From: Candidatus Atribacteria bacterium
GTDB taxonomy: Bacteria > Bipolaricaulota > Bipolaricaulia > UBA7950 > UBA9294
Direction of reading: 5' to 3'
NCBI GenBank assembly: GCA_004525685.1
Contig: SPBW01000087.1
Coordinates: 1-8,782 of the forward strand
DNA: 8,782 nt
Shown here piece after piece: positions 1 to 6,522 of the stretch (positions are counted from its first letter, which is position 1; every line of letters begins with the position of its first letter). The notes under the pieces are model-generated. The model searched no databases, was not told the DNA's origin, and worked only from the letters and a program-made list of their open reading frames with translations. The position numbers and the translations under genes were made by a program.

Positions 1-54
1 GATCCAATTCCAGGTGTGACGACGTGCGAGGACGGCAAGACGATTTGGATCTAG
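1..54 (+). CDS. 3' end of an unidentified protein gene (partial)
   Basis: Frame 1 is open from the window edge to a TAG at 52-54 and gives the 17-residue tail DPIPGVTTCEDGKTIWI. The stop is followed at once by a perfect 10-bp hairpin (55-77), as expected for the end of a transcription unit converging on the minus-strand tdk gene. The fragment is too short to identify a family; a short Gly/Thr/Cys-containing tail is all that can be seen. It could also be a chance open frame, since 54 bases without a stop are unremarkable. Confidence 0.4.
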   Translation, partial: DPIPGVTTCEDGKTIWI

Positions 55-592
55 GGAACTCGCCAAAGGCGAGTTCCTTGGAGAATCAAGCATAGCTTGA
101 TTCTCGACCGCGATGTGACTTCCTGAAGCTCGCTACAACTCATCATGAGTTCCTTGTGCGAATGGCAACTCGCTTACAGCGAGTTGCTTTGAGAATGCGA
201 ACTCACCGGCGGTGAGCTCGTTTGAGAATGGCAACTCAGCGTAGCTGAGTTTCTTCGAGAATCGCGTTCCGCGATTCTTCGGCTGGTTCCACGATTCGGC
301 TCACCCGTTTCGCGCTTGTCTGTCACACGTCCACAGGCTCGCCCCTCAGGAGAATCAGCAAAGCTGACTCTCCAAAGAACTCGCCGTCGGCGAGTTCTTG
401 AACCAACTCATGCGCTCTGCGTCAACCTCTGTAGAGAATTGCCTTAGCCAATTCTCCAAACAACTCGCCCAGACCTAGAGCAGAGAGAGATGCGCACATC
501 TCACTCGCTATCCAGTTTACACACTCCACATCTGCCCCAGAGAATCAGGCTCTGCCTGATTCTCCAACTAACTCATGCGAAGCATGAGTTAG
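55..592. repeat. Array of twelve triloop hairpins in two sequence families
   Basis: Twelve inverted repeats crowd the convergent gap, and each has a loop of exactly 3 bases. Family A (AACTC...GAGTT): 55-77, 137-151, 165-187, 199-219, 233-251, 375-399, 568-592. Family G (GAGAATC...GATTCTC): 81-105, 257-279, 349-373, 434-456, 540-564. Stems are 6-11 bp and mostly perfect; 199-219, 349-373 and 434-456 each carry one mismatch. The outer five to seven bases are conserved. The inner three or four bases change between units but stay complementary: GCC/GGC, GCT/AGC, ACC/GGT, AGC/GCT, ATGC/GCAT in A; AAGC/GCTT, GCG/CGC, AGGC/GCCT in G. Loops all differ or nearly so (aaa, ata, tca, tac, ggc, gta, ttc, aaa, gtc, tta, tct, gaa). 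Half units remain at 405-411 and 462-470, and GAGAATG or GCGAATG half motifs sit before the units at 165, 199 and 233. The stretches 280-348 and 471-539 show no clear hairpin. The function is unknown. Confidence 0.85.
568..592 (-). terminator. Hairpin over the tdk stop codon, possible bidirectional terminator
   Basis: A perfect 11-bp stem (568-578 with 582-592) and a 3-base loop cover the tdk stop codon at 589-591. A second perfect 11-bp hairpin (540-564) lies three bases further downstream of tdk. Together they could end tdk transcription. Neither is followed by a clear T-run on the minus strand, so intrinsic termination is uncertain; protection of the mRNA 3' end is an equal possibility. 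Confidence 0.35.
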
Positions 593-1179
593 CGCACATA
601 GCAGTTGCGACAGCGGGCTTCGTAGCTGCCGATTCCGCCCACCTGAATCGTGGGGCCATCGACAGGCGCAGGCTGGCCATCGATCAGCCGTTGGGATCTT
701 GTGGCTACGCCGCCGCACTTGACGCAGACTGCCTGAAGCTTATCCACACGATCAGCCAAGCTCATGAGAGGTCCCATAGGACCAAACGGCTCTTCAGCAA
801 ACGTCAGATCGAGTCCGGCAACAATCACGCGTTTCCCAGCAGCCACCAAGTCTTGGCATAGGTCAGTCAGCCGCTCAGTGAAGAAATTTCCTTCATCAAA
901 AGCAATGACATTGGCGGCAGCAAGTGCATCGGCGCCCACAACAGCGACGAGCTGATCCAGAGTTTCTTCTCCCGGAGTCAGTTGATGGGCAGCAAACTCA
1001 CGCCCGTAATGCGTGACAATCGCCGCATCTGCGTACCGATCATCAATGCTCGGCTTGAACAGCAGAATGCTCCGCCCCGAGATACGCACGCGCTCCAATC
1101 GGCGAATGAGCTCGTCCGTCTTTCCAGAGAACATGCACCCAGTGATGACCTCTAATTGTCGATTCGCCATGTGCAGCAT
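589..1179 (-). CDS. tdk: Thymidine kinase (type II)
   Basis: Cytoplasmic enzyme that phosphorylates thymidine (and deoxyuridine) with ATP to dTMP in the pyrimidine salvage pathway. The 196-residue protein has the full type II architecture: P-loop GCMFSGKT at residues 14-21; the acidic motif DEGNFF at 95-100 with the probable catalytic Glu96; a conserved AGLDLTF...PFGPM block at 121-135; a zinc site with Cys152 and Cys155 plus Cys190 and Cys193; and the lasso/thymidine-binding segment around GPTIQVGG at 175-182. The length is normal for the family. The start at 1179 is chosen because GGAGG (1187-1191) lies 7 bases upstream; a second ATG at 1170 is poorly spaced. The gene begins 2 bases after the stop of the binding-protein gene and so is the last gene of the transporter operon. 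The family usually has DE-x-QFF, so Asn98 is a small variation. Identification is secure. Confidence 0.96.
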   Translation of the reverse strand: MLHMANRQLEVITGCMFSGKTDELIRRLERVRISGRSILLFKPSIDDRYADAAIVTHYGREFAAHQLTPGEETLDQLVAVVGADALAAANVIAFDEGNFFTERLTDLCQDLVAAGKRVIVAGLDLTFAEEPFGPMGPLMSLADRVDKLQAVCVKCGGVATRSQRLIDGQPAPVDGPTIQVGGIGSYEARCRNCYVR

Positions 1180-1181
1180 GT

Positions 1182-2144
1182 CTATTCCTCCCCCTCAATG
1201 GGCAATAGCGCATCTGTATACAACTCGTCCAATGAAAAACTACTCGCCATCAAGCCATTCTCGACCAGGTACGCCTGCATAGCCTCCCAGACAGCATCGT
1301 CCGCATGATAGGCTCCGACCGCATAAAGCGGCAACGTCTGCTCGAATGATCGCCGATTGAGCTCATCGTCTAGCTCTGGAAAGCGATCGAAGAACAACGC
1401 GAGCGCATCCTCTGGATGAGCCATCGTCCACTCGATGCCTCGTACAAATGCTCGCAGAAAGGCCGCGGCATCAGATGCTGCTTCTAGAATGAAGTTCGGG
1501 TGCGCAACAAGAAGCAATTCGTAGGTCGTGGGGACGCAGTAGTCTTCTTGAGGGAAGAAGATCGGTTCATAGCCAAGTTCTTCCAGTTGGAGCACCTCGT
1601 AGTTGCGAAATGCCCCGATCGCCTCGACATTGCCAGCGACCAGTGCAATCATCGTGTTAAATCCGACACTGATCAGCTCGATGGAAGAAGAAGCCAGTCC
1701 CACGCACTCAAACACGGTCTCCCAAAGGATTGGCTCCAAAGGGGCGAGTGCATAGCCAATCCGCTTTCCAGACAGATCCTGGATTGTCCCGATCCCGTGA
1801 CCGCGAAGTGCGAGCAAGCCGCCGAGTGGCTTGTCAATCAGCGCGCCGATGGCTATCAGCGGCAAACCCTCGGATCGCGCGATGAGATAATTGATCTGGG
1901 GTGTCAGAGCAATCTCCACTGCCCCCGCTGCAGCAAGCTTCACCGGGTCCGATGGATTGGCTGGCACGAAGATATCGACCTCGATCCCTTCGTCCTCGAA
2001 ATATCCGTTGTCAAGTGCAGCATAGAGAGGAATGTGATTGGGGTTGGAGAAGAAATCAAGGCTCACACGTATGGACTCAGCTGCAGCTTGGCACGCACAT
2101 GCCACCAATAGAACGGCAAGAACCACCCAGACAATCCCCTTCAC
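1182..2144 (-). CDS. ABC transporter substrate-binding protein, NMT1/THI5-like (ThiY-like)
   Basis: Extracytoplasmic binding protein that should capture a small heterocyclic substrate and hand it to the adjacent permease. The chosen start is GTG at 2144, which overlaps the permease stop as GTGA and has GGGAGG 7 bases upstream; a longer ATG reading from 2183 would add 13 residues without a better ribosome site. The product is 320 residues. The N-terminus (MKGIVWVVLAVLLVACACQ) is a signal peptide with a lipobox-like LVAC ending at Cys16, so it may be a lipoprotein; otherwise cleavage after AAA is plausible. Family features include LDFFSNPNHIPLYAA (about 29-43), then a GYF...EGI segment, PSDP near 64-67 and GAFRNYE at 177-183. 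These match ThiY-type proteins, which bind formylaminopyrimidine or related HMP precursors of thiamine. Related families bind riboflavin, taurine or sulfonates, so the substrate is inferred only. Confidence 0.88.
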   Translation of the reverse strand: MKGIVWVVLAVLLVACACQAAAESIRVSLDFFSNPNHIPLYAALDNGYFEDEGIEVDIFVPANPSDPVKLAAAGAVEIALTPQINYLIARSEGLPLIAIGALIDKPLGGLLALRGHGIGTIQDLSGKRIGYALAPLEPILWETVFECVGLASSSIELISVGFNTMIALVAGNVEAIGAFRNYEVLQLEELGYEPIFFPQEDYCVPTTYELLLVAHPNFILEAASDAAAFLRAFVRGIEWTMAHPEDALALFFDRFPELDDELNRRSFEQTLPLYAVGAYHADDAVWEAMQAYLVENGLMASSFSLDELYTDALLPIEGEE

Positions 2145-2920
2145 CTCGAAACCTCCCGCGACTCGACCTTTCTCGCCCGCCAATGAAGCACACGCCGTTC
2201 GATTATCCGAAGTGCCCCAAACAGGAGCAACCCAAGCACTGCAAGCATCAGGATAGCGGCAAAGACCAAGCTCATGCGCATTCGCGCGTTGGACTGCAAC
2301 ATCAGGTAGCCCAATCCCTCATGCGATCCGACCCACTCCCCGATGGTTGCACCCACCACAGCAAGCGTAGCAGACACCTTCAATCCCGAGAACAGCGTGG
2401 GTAGACTGGCGGGTAATCGCAGCTTCCAGAAGATCTGCGCCCGTGTCGCTCCCAAGGATCGGAATAGATCCACTGCTCCTTCTGTCGGCTCGCGCAATCC
2501 ATCAGAGACATTCACCACCAGCGGGAAGAAACTGATCAGCGCAGCCACTGTCACCTTGGGCCACAAACCATAGCCCATCCATACGATAAGAATCGGAGCG
2601 ATGGCAAACACGGGAATCATCTGGGATCCGATAATAAGCGGATACAGAGCCTTGTCGAGAATAGGCGAGTAGAAGACGACGACAGCCAGAAGAATGCCGC
2701 CCACGCCGCCCAGAAGCAGCCCAAGCGTGATCTCAGAGAACGTTACAGCACCATGCCGCACGAGCATGGTGAAGTTGGCAACAAACGCAACAAGAACCTG
2801 ACTGGGCGCAGGCAGGATAAAGGGTTGCACATCGAACCATCGCACGAAGAGCTCCCAAGCGCCGAGCAGTAGCAGAAGCAGCATCAGCGGAGCGACAATG
2901 CGCATCCATCGACTTGTCAT
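2141..2920 (-). CDS. ABC transporter permease (ThiX/SsuC-like, BPD_transp_1)
   Basis: Inner-membrane permease of a binding-protein-dependent importer, probably working as a homodimer with the ATPase encoded just upstream. The 259-residue protein starts with a hydrophobic helix (about 7-26), followed by helices near 64-84, 92-116, 121-138, 177-197 and 217-240. The cytoplasmic EAA loop that docks on the ATPase is clear at 147-170: EGAVDLFRSLGA, then I and LP at conserved spacing. This arrangement and length fit the nitrate/sulfonate/thiamine-precursor permease family. The ATG at 2918-2920 overlaps the ATPase stop as ATGA, and the stop at 2141-2143 overlaps the next GTG, so translational coupling is likely on both sides. 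No damage is seen. The family is certain; the substrate depends on the ThiY-like partner. Confidence 0.92.
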   Translation of the reverse strand: MTSRWMRIVAPLMLLLLLLGAWELFVRWFDVQPFILPAPSQVLVAFVANFTMLVRHGAVTFSEITLGLLLGGVGGILLAVVVFYSPILDKALYPLIIGSQMIPVFAIAPILIVWMGYGLWPKVTVAALISFFPLVVNVSDGLREPTEGAVDLFRSLGATRAQIFWKLRLPASLPTLFSGLKVSATLAVVGATIGEWVGSHEGLGYLMLQSNARMRMSLVFAAILMLAVLGLLLFGALRIIERRVLHWRARKVESREVSR

Positions 2921-3681
2921 GTCCCGACCTCTTCTTCCAAGAGTAGCCGCAGCAGTTGAGACTTGTGAGACACGAGTTCGCTTGATCCGCGATCTCGTGG
3001 CCTGTCAAGCTCGACAGCTTGGTCAAGCTGTAGTTGAGCGGGACGATCTGTCAAGACGAGAATTCGGTCTGATAACAGCAGGGCCTCTTCTGCATCATGA
3101 GTAACCAACAACACCGTCTTCTTTAGTTCGCTCCACACGTTAAGAAGCCAGTTCTGAAGCGTTGCCCGCGTAAGTGGATCGAGGGCTCCCAGCGGTTCAT
3201 CCAATAGCAGGATGTCTCGATGGGTGAGGAATGTGCGAATGAGCGCCAGACGCTGACGCATGCCTCCCGACAACTCGCTTGGATAGAGCGACTCGAAACC
3301 TGACAACCCGAACTGATCGAACAGATCCAGTGCCTCTCTCTTGGCATCAGCTATCGGCTTGCCGTCGATCTCTGAAGCAAGAATGGCATTTCCGAGCGCC
3401 GTGCGCCATGGAAGCAGCGTGTCATCTTGAGGCAGATAGGCAGTTTCTCCAAGCCTGGACAGCTCTCTTGCTTCTACGAATACGCGTCCGGTATCGGGAA
3501 ACTCCAATCCAGCGATGATCTTCAGAAGCGTGGTCTTGCCGCATCCTGACGGACCCAAGATCGTTGTCCACGTTGCGGTCTCCAGATTAAAGGAGATTGA
3601 ATCGAGCACCGCAATCAGCGTAGACCGCTGAAGATACGACTTGCTCACGCCTTCGATTCGAAGAGACGATGTCGCGTCCAC
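2917..3681 (-). CDS. ABC transporter ATP-binding protein (ThiZ/SsuB-like)
   Basis: Cytoplasmic ATPase that powers the adjacent importer. All nucleotide-binding motifs are intact (numbered from the GTG start): Walker A GPSGCGKT at 43-50, Q-loop PQDDTLLPW at 84-92, signature LSGGMRQRL at 137-145, Walker B ILLLDEP at 157-163, D-loop GALDPLTR, and switch His195 in VTHDAEEA. The 254-residue length is usual for the nitrate/taurine/thiamine-precursor subfamily. The start is GTG at 3681 because AAGGAG lies 5 bases before it; an in-frame ATG at 3714 would add 11 residues, has no good ribosome site and overlaps a putative -10 box. This is the first gene of the operon ATPase-permease-binding protein-tdk. 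A strong dyad lies directly upstream (3715-3751). Confidence 0.93.
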   Translation of the reverse strand: MDATSSLRIEGVSKSYLQRSTLIAVLDSISFNLETATWTTILGPSGCGKTTLLKIIAGLEFPDTGRVFVEARELSRLGETAYLPQDDTLLPWRTALGNAILASEIDGKPIADAKREALDLFDQFGLSGFESLYPSELSGGMRQRLALIRTFLTHRDILLLDEPLGALDPLTRATLQNWLLNVWSELKKTVLLVTHDAEEALLLSDRILVLTDRPAQLQLDQAVELDRPRDRGSSELVSHKSQLLRLLLEEEVGT

Positions 3682-3712
3682 GTGGACTCCTTGAATGAAT
3701 CGGATTCTTTGC

Positions 3713-3741
3713 ATAGTAGCCTACCGCGGCCGTGGCGCGAA
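3713..3741 (-). promoter_or_regulatory. Weak candidate promoter for the transporter-tdk operon
   Basis: On the minus strand TTCGCG (3736-3741) and TACTAT (3713-3718) are 17 bases apart, about 30 bases upstream of the GTG start. The -10 match is fair and the -35 match poor. A promoter is expected here because a terminator-like hairpin (3765-3787) separates the operon from the tRNA gene. If transcription starts about 7 bases past the -10, the in-frame ATG at 3714 would not be in the message, which supports the GTG start. Confidence 0.3.
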
Positions 3742-3751
3742 GTCGGCTACT
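3715..3751. promoter_or_regulatory. Large dyad upstream of the transporter operon (operator or 5' hairpin)
   Basis: Bases 3715-3724 pair with 3742-3751 (9 of 10 positions; core GTAGCC/GGCTAC). Inside, CGCG at 3725-3728 pairs with CGCG at 3736-3739 around a 7-base loop, leaving a two-A bulge. The dyad sits over the candidate -10/-35 boxes, so a repressor operator is one reading; another is a leader or terminator hairpin. No T-run follows on the minus strand. The conserved CTGAGA and the other core of a TPP riboswitch were not found. Confidence 0.4.
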
Positions 3752-3754
3752 CAT

Positions 3755-3787
3755 CAAGAGAAATCGCAGCACAAGATCTGTGCTGCG
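3755..3787 (-). terminator. Intrinsic terminator of the tRNA-Glu gene
   Basis: A perfect 9-bp stem (3765-3773 with 3779-3787) and a 5-base loop begin 2 bases after the encoded CCA of the tRNA. On the minus strand the hairpin is followed by the T-rich ATTTCTCTTG. This is a typical rho-independent terminator position and separates the tRNA from the transporter operon. Confidence 0.65.
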
Positions 3788-3789
3788 AG

Positions 3790-3865
3790 TGGTGGTCCCA
3801 GGGGGATTTGAACCCCCGTCGACGGGATGAGAACCCGCAATCCTAGGCCGCTAGACGATGGGACC
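3790..3865 (-). tRNA. tRNA-Glu (anticodon CTC)
   Basis: A complete 76-base cloverleaf that reads GAG codons. The acceptor stem is GGTCCCA/TGGGACC with discriminator A and an encoded CCA (3790-3792). The D-arm contains GTCTAGCGGCCTAGGA. The anticodon stem GCGGG/CCCGT encloses TTCTCAT, so the anticodon CTC is at 3829-3831. The T-arm has stem GGGGG/CCCCC around TTCAAAT. All arms pair normally. The gene has a promoter at 3880-3908 and a terminator at 3755-3787, so it looks independently transcribed. Confidence 0.97.
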
Positions 3866-3879
3866 AAACTTCGAGCGCA

Positions 3880-3908
3880 ATTATGGCTGAGACCGCGTGG
3901 CGCATCAA
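3880..3908 (-). promoter_or_regulatory. Promoter of the tRNA-Glu gene
   Basis: On the minus strand TTGATG (3903-3908) and CATAAT (3880-3885) are exactly 17 bases apart. The -10 box ends 14 bases before the mature tRNA 5' end, a normal distance for a short tRNA leader. The promoter lies in the gap just downstream of the PC4-like gene. Confidence 0.65.
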
Positions 3909-3926
3909 GTACATCTGATGACGACG

Positions 3927-4193
3927 CTACTCAGCCGCTGGTGCCTCTTTCTTGCGAGACGCAATGATGTCCTTAGCAGCCGCCAGTCCCTCCATGAGCT
4001 CATCATAGAATTCAACCGGCACAGCGACACCTTTGCGCGTCGGTTTCCATTCGCCCGCATCGTCCTCGTAGTAATTGCGAATGTCGAGATAGTCGCGATC
4101 CTTGAATTGAGAGATTCGGATGTGGATACGATTGCCGAGACTCTTGTCTATCGCGCGAACCAGGATTTCTTCTTGCTGGATTTCTTCAGCCAT
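3927..4193 (-). CDS. PC4/p15-like transcriptional coactivator domain protein
   Basis: Small 88-residue protein of the PC4 (p15) family, known for single-stranded DNA binding as a dimer; bacterial members are poorly characterised and may act in transcription, replication or repair. The PC4 fold covers about residues 14-72: the strand segments GNRIHIRISQF and DYLDIRNYY, then the signature EWKPTRKGVAVP at 48-59 and a closing helix EFYDELMEGLAAA. The C-terminus is a short Lys/Ala/Glu tail. The start at 4193 is chosen because GAGGGG (4200-4205) lies 6 bases upstream; an upstream in-frame ATG at 4292 would add 33 unrelated residues and overlap the promoter. It is monocistronic, or may read through into the tRNA-Glu gene, since no terminator is visible between them. 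Confidence 0.9.
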   Translation of the reverse strand: MAEEIQQEEILVRAIDKSLGNRIHIRISQFKDRDYLDIRNYYEDDAGEWKPTRKGVAVPVEFYDELMEGLAAAKDIIASRKKEAPAAE

Positions 4194-4227
4194 AAACGTC
4201 CCCTCTTGATCTGTTTGAGTTTTGACG

Positions 4228-4256
4228 AGGATAGGAAATCTAAGCAGGGCTAGCAA
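4228..4256 (-). promoter_or_regulatory. Promoter of the PC4-like gene
   Basis: On the minus strand TTGCTA (4251-4256) and TATCCT (4228-4233) are 17 bases apart, each matching four of six consensus bases. The -10 ends about 34 bases before the ATG at 4193, leaving room for a short leader with the ribosome site. Confidence 0.45.
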
Positions 4257-4370
4257 GTGCGGTCGAACCAATCTACTGGCCATGCGGAACACTCATGTCC
4301 AATCTGCGTGATCCCAACTGAATCCCCTCAGCCAGTCAGCATGAAGAAACCCTCAGAGGTTGTCCGAGTA

Positions 4371-4449
4371 TGGTGGACCTGCCTGGACGAGCTTCGAACT
4401 TTTGAGGCACAATCCGTGTGCTTCATTATGTCCTCACGACAGTAATTCC
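4371..4449 (+). repeat. Intergenic repeat, copy 1
   Basis: Copy 1 of a family of four in the same orientation. It begins TGGTGGACCTGCC, continues to GAGCTTCGAAC at 4389-4399 (29-base core, identical to copy 3), then has GAGGC, a central TCCTCA (4431-4436) and the ending AGTA-ATTCC (4441-4449), which lacks the GGGGC seen in copies 2 and 3. It lies 177 bases upstream of the beta-helix gene start. The rest of the 4257-4626 gap shows no clear promoter or other element. Confidence 0.85.
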
Positions 4450-4626
4450 GGTGGATCCCGTCTGGAATGGCTCCCTGACTAGGTCTGCGTTCATTCTCAA
4501 CTGGAGGAACTGCAGACCAAGAAGCGCCCAGCTTGAAGGCTCCTGAAGTCTGTTCCCTCATCCACTTCTTATGATTGCCTTCTCTAGGTTGTTGCATTTC
4601 TGGTATCGTTGCCCCCGGGAGGGCAT

Positions 4627-6522
4627 ATGAAGAGAACCTACAGCCTGCTGATAGCTATATCGATGTTTCTATCCTACTCGGCAGCGGCGGATACGACTGT
4701 GCAGAAACTCCTTGAGTTGGATGAATGGGTAATCTCAGCAGCAGAGACCGTGATAATTGAGGGTGTTTCTTGTGTAACTCCGACGGATTTCGTGGTTCAG
4801 GAAGGTGGAACCCTGATAATCCGTGACAGCCAACTTCGGATGACCGCTGCACACCACCACGACAACTACTTCCAGGTAGCAGGGAACCTGCTCATAGAGA
4901 ACTCCGAAATCAGTGCGGTCGACCCCGGTGCTGTGCCCTTCATTGCATCGAACTCCTCTGGCGCCGAAATCGAAATACACGACTCGACTCTTGAACTATT
5001 CACTGTGCAACTCTTCAGCGGATACGTTGTACTTCAGGACACCGAACTCGGCGGAGTTGACTGCTGGTTTACGCAGGAGGCGCAGCAGGGGAAGGCGGAG
5101 ATTCTTATTCAACGATGCGCTCTTTCTGAAGCATGGGAGTTGCGTTACGAGTTCCCGGGTGAACAGGTAGTGATCGAAGGATTGGGACAAGACATGAGAG
5201 AATTCGAGTGGAGGAGAGGTCGTGCGTCAATAGCCATATACAATTCAACCATGGTGCTCCCTAGTGTGAGCAATATCGGCACTTCGATGGGTGCCAGTAG
5301 TGATACAACCCTGCACATTCTCAATAGCGTTCTGGGAGAAGTGTCGTCCTGGGAAGGAGGACATCTTCTCATTGAGGGATCAATAATCTGCGGAATGAAT
5401 TTGCGAAACACAACTTATCACGAGTATCGCAATCTTCACCCAGGTGCATTCGCGGACAAGTTGCTCGTTGACCATCCAGACCGCCAGATTCGCCTGATAG
5501 ACAGCCAAATTCTGAGTTGCTGGGACGACGCTGCACGCGCCAATTATGCAACTGGCGGCTCCAGTTTCGGAATCTGCGTTTTGGGCATTTCAGCAAATGT
5601 TTCGGTCATTGACTCGGAGATATGTGAATTGCGCGTAGGTCGGAATGTATATGCGCTTGACTCACGGATCGGAGTACTCCAGATCTACGCAAGCTCGGGA
5701 ACGCTTCAGATGGATGGATGCCATGTTGACAGCGTGGATATTGTCAAATGGGCTGATACTGACCTGTACGGCTCAGTGACCTTTGAGGGCAGTGAGAGCA
5801 GCATCCGCACGTGGGGTGGTTGGACGCACATGAATCTCACAAGGCACATCCCCGTCATTGTCGTCGACGCTCAAGGTTCCGCAGTCCCAAATGCTTCCGT
5901 ATTGCTACGGAGCCCCGCAGGCCTGATGATCGGAGAGTATCGCACGGGCCAATCAGGCCGAACCGAAGTCTCCATACCGTTTTCGGAAGACACTTACCTT
6001 GACAATTGGGAATTGGAGGTACCAGCCATATCTGCATCCGTGGTGGTTCGCATGTTGTCCGATACGCCGATCCAGGTTACGCCATCGATGGGGCAAACTA
6101 GAAGCCTCGAATGGGGGCAGACAACGCTTCTCTCCAATCGCTCAGAATCAACTCCCGCAGATCCAAATCGCGACATCGTAGCTCTGCTTGCTGCAACGGG
6201 TGGTGGATACCTGTACGTGCGAGTGGAATTCCGGGGGAATGAACTAGACGTACATGGCCTCGAATCACGCTATGAGATCACTCTCTCCAGCACGGAGTGG
6301 GACAGCGAAACGTACACATTCGTTCTCGACAAAGGGGAATTGGAGAAGGAGAGCAACTGGGAACAGGTCGCAACGTACTCGATTCCCTACAAAGTGGATG
6401 GCGGGCTTGAAATCGCTGTCCCGCTCGATCTGATACCGGAATTCGGATCACTTCTGATACAAGCGCAATCAAGGGATTTCCCTGATCGCGTTGACGACTA
6501 CATCGAGTCATCGTTCCCGTAA
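4627..6522 (+). CDS. Secreted right-handed beta-helix protein
   Basis: Exported 631-residue protein of unknown function. The ATG at 4627 is chosen because GGAGG (4618-4622) lies 4 bases upstream and because the product begins with a signal peptide (MKRTYSLLIAISMFLSYSAAA, cleavage near AAA-DT); an alternative TTG at 4609 adds six residues. Residues about 45-370 hold at least twelve rungs with the pattern hydrophobic-x-I-x-D/N-S-x-hydrophobic, such as LIIRDSQL, LLIENSEI, IEIHDSTL, IAIYNSTM, LHILNSVL, IRLIDSQI and VSVIDSEI. These indicate a parallel beta-helix like those of pectate-lyase-fold and surface proteins. Residues about 408-455 (HIPVIVVDAQGSAVPNASV) resemble a carboxypeptidase-regulatory or Ig-like domain. 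Residues about 513-625 form a beta-rich domain with YLYVRVEFRG, reminiscent of carbohydrate-binding or DOMON-type sandwiches. No membrane anchor, sortase motif or catalytic triad is obvious. Its activity cannot be named. Confidence 0.9.
   Translation: MKRTYSLLIAISMFLSYSAAADTTVQKLLELDEWVISAAETVIIEGVSCVTPTDFVVQEGGTLIIRDSQLRMTAAHHHDNYFQVAGNLLIENSEISAVDPGAVPFIASNSSGAEIEIHDSTLELFTVQLFSGYVVLQDTELGGVDCWFTQEAQQGKAEILIQRCALSEAWELRYEFPGEQVVIEGLGQDMREFEWRRGRASIAIYNSTMVLPSVSNIGTSMGASSDTTLHILNSVLGEVSSWEGGHLLIEGSIICGMNLRNTTYHEYRNLHPGAFADKLLVDHPDRQIRLIDSQILSCWDDAARANYATGGSSFGICVLGISANVSVIDSEICELRVGRNVYALDSRIGVLQIYASSGTLQMDGCHVDSVDIVKWADTDLYGSVTFEGSESSIRTWGGWTHMNLTRHIPVIVVDAQGSAVPNASVLLRSPAGLMIGEYRTGQSGRTEVSIPFSEDTYLDNWELEVPAISASVVVRMLSDTPIQVTPSMGQTRSLEWGQTTLLSNRSESTPADPNRDIVALLAATGGGYLYVRVEFRGNELDVHGLESRYEITLSSTEWDSETYTFVLDKGELEKESNWEQVATYSIPYKVDGGLEIAVPLDLIPEFGSLLIQAQSRDFPDRVDDYIESSFP

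Noticed and set aside
55..592. CRISPR array
   Set aside because: The units are palindromes of two kinds with different inner sequences and irregular gaps of 1 to over 80 bases; there are no identical direct repeats with equal spacers.
490..861. Plus-strand open frame of 123 codons
   Set aside because: It runs through two hairpins and then antisense to tdk; the translation has no recognisable features and no ribosome site.
1500..2404. Plus-strand open frames opposite the binding-protein and permease genes
   Set aside because: They are antisense to clearly conserved ABC transporter genes and have low-complexity, unrelated translations.
3682..3714. ATG start for the ABC ATPase at 3714
   Set aside because: No good ribosome site precedes it and it overlaps a possible -10 box, whereas GTG at 3681 has AAGGAG at ideal spacing.
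3682..3790. TPP riboswitch upstream of the ThiZ-like gene
   Set aside because: CTGAGA and the other conserved core bases are absent, and only about 75 bases separate the long start from the tRNA gene.
4371..4449. Canonical integron attC site
   Set aside because: No RYYYAAC and GTTRRRY end boxes with the expected spacing were found in any copy; only the array layout is similar.
4609..4626. TTG start for the beta-helix gene
   Set aside because: It would put the GGAGG ribosome site inside the coding region and spoil the charged start of the signal peptide; ATG at 4627 is better.
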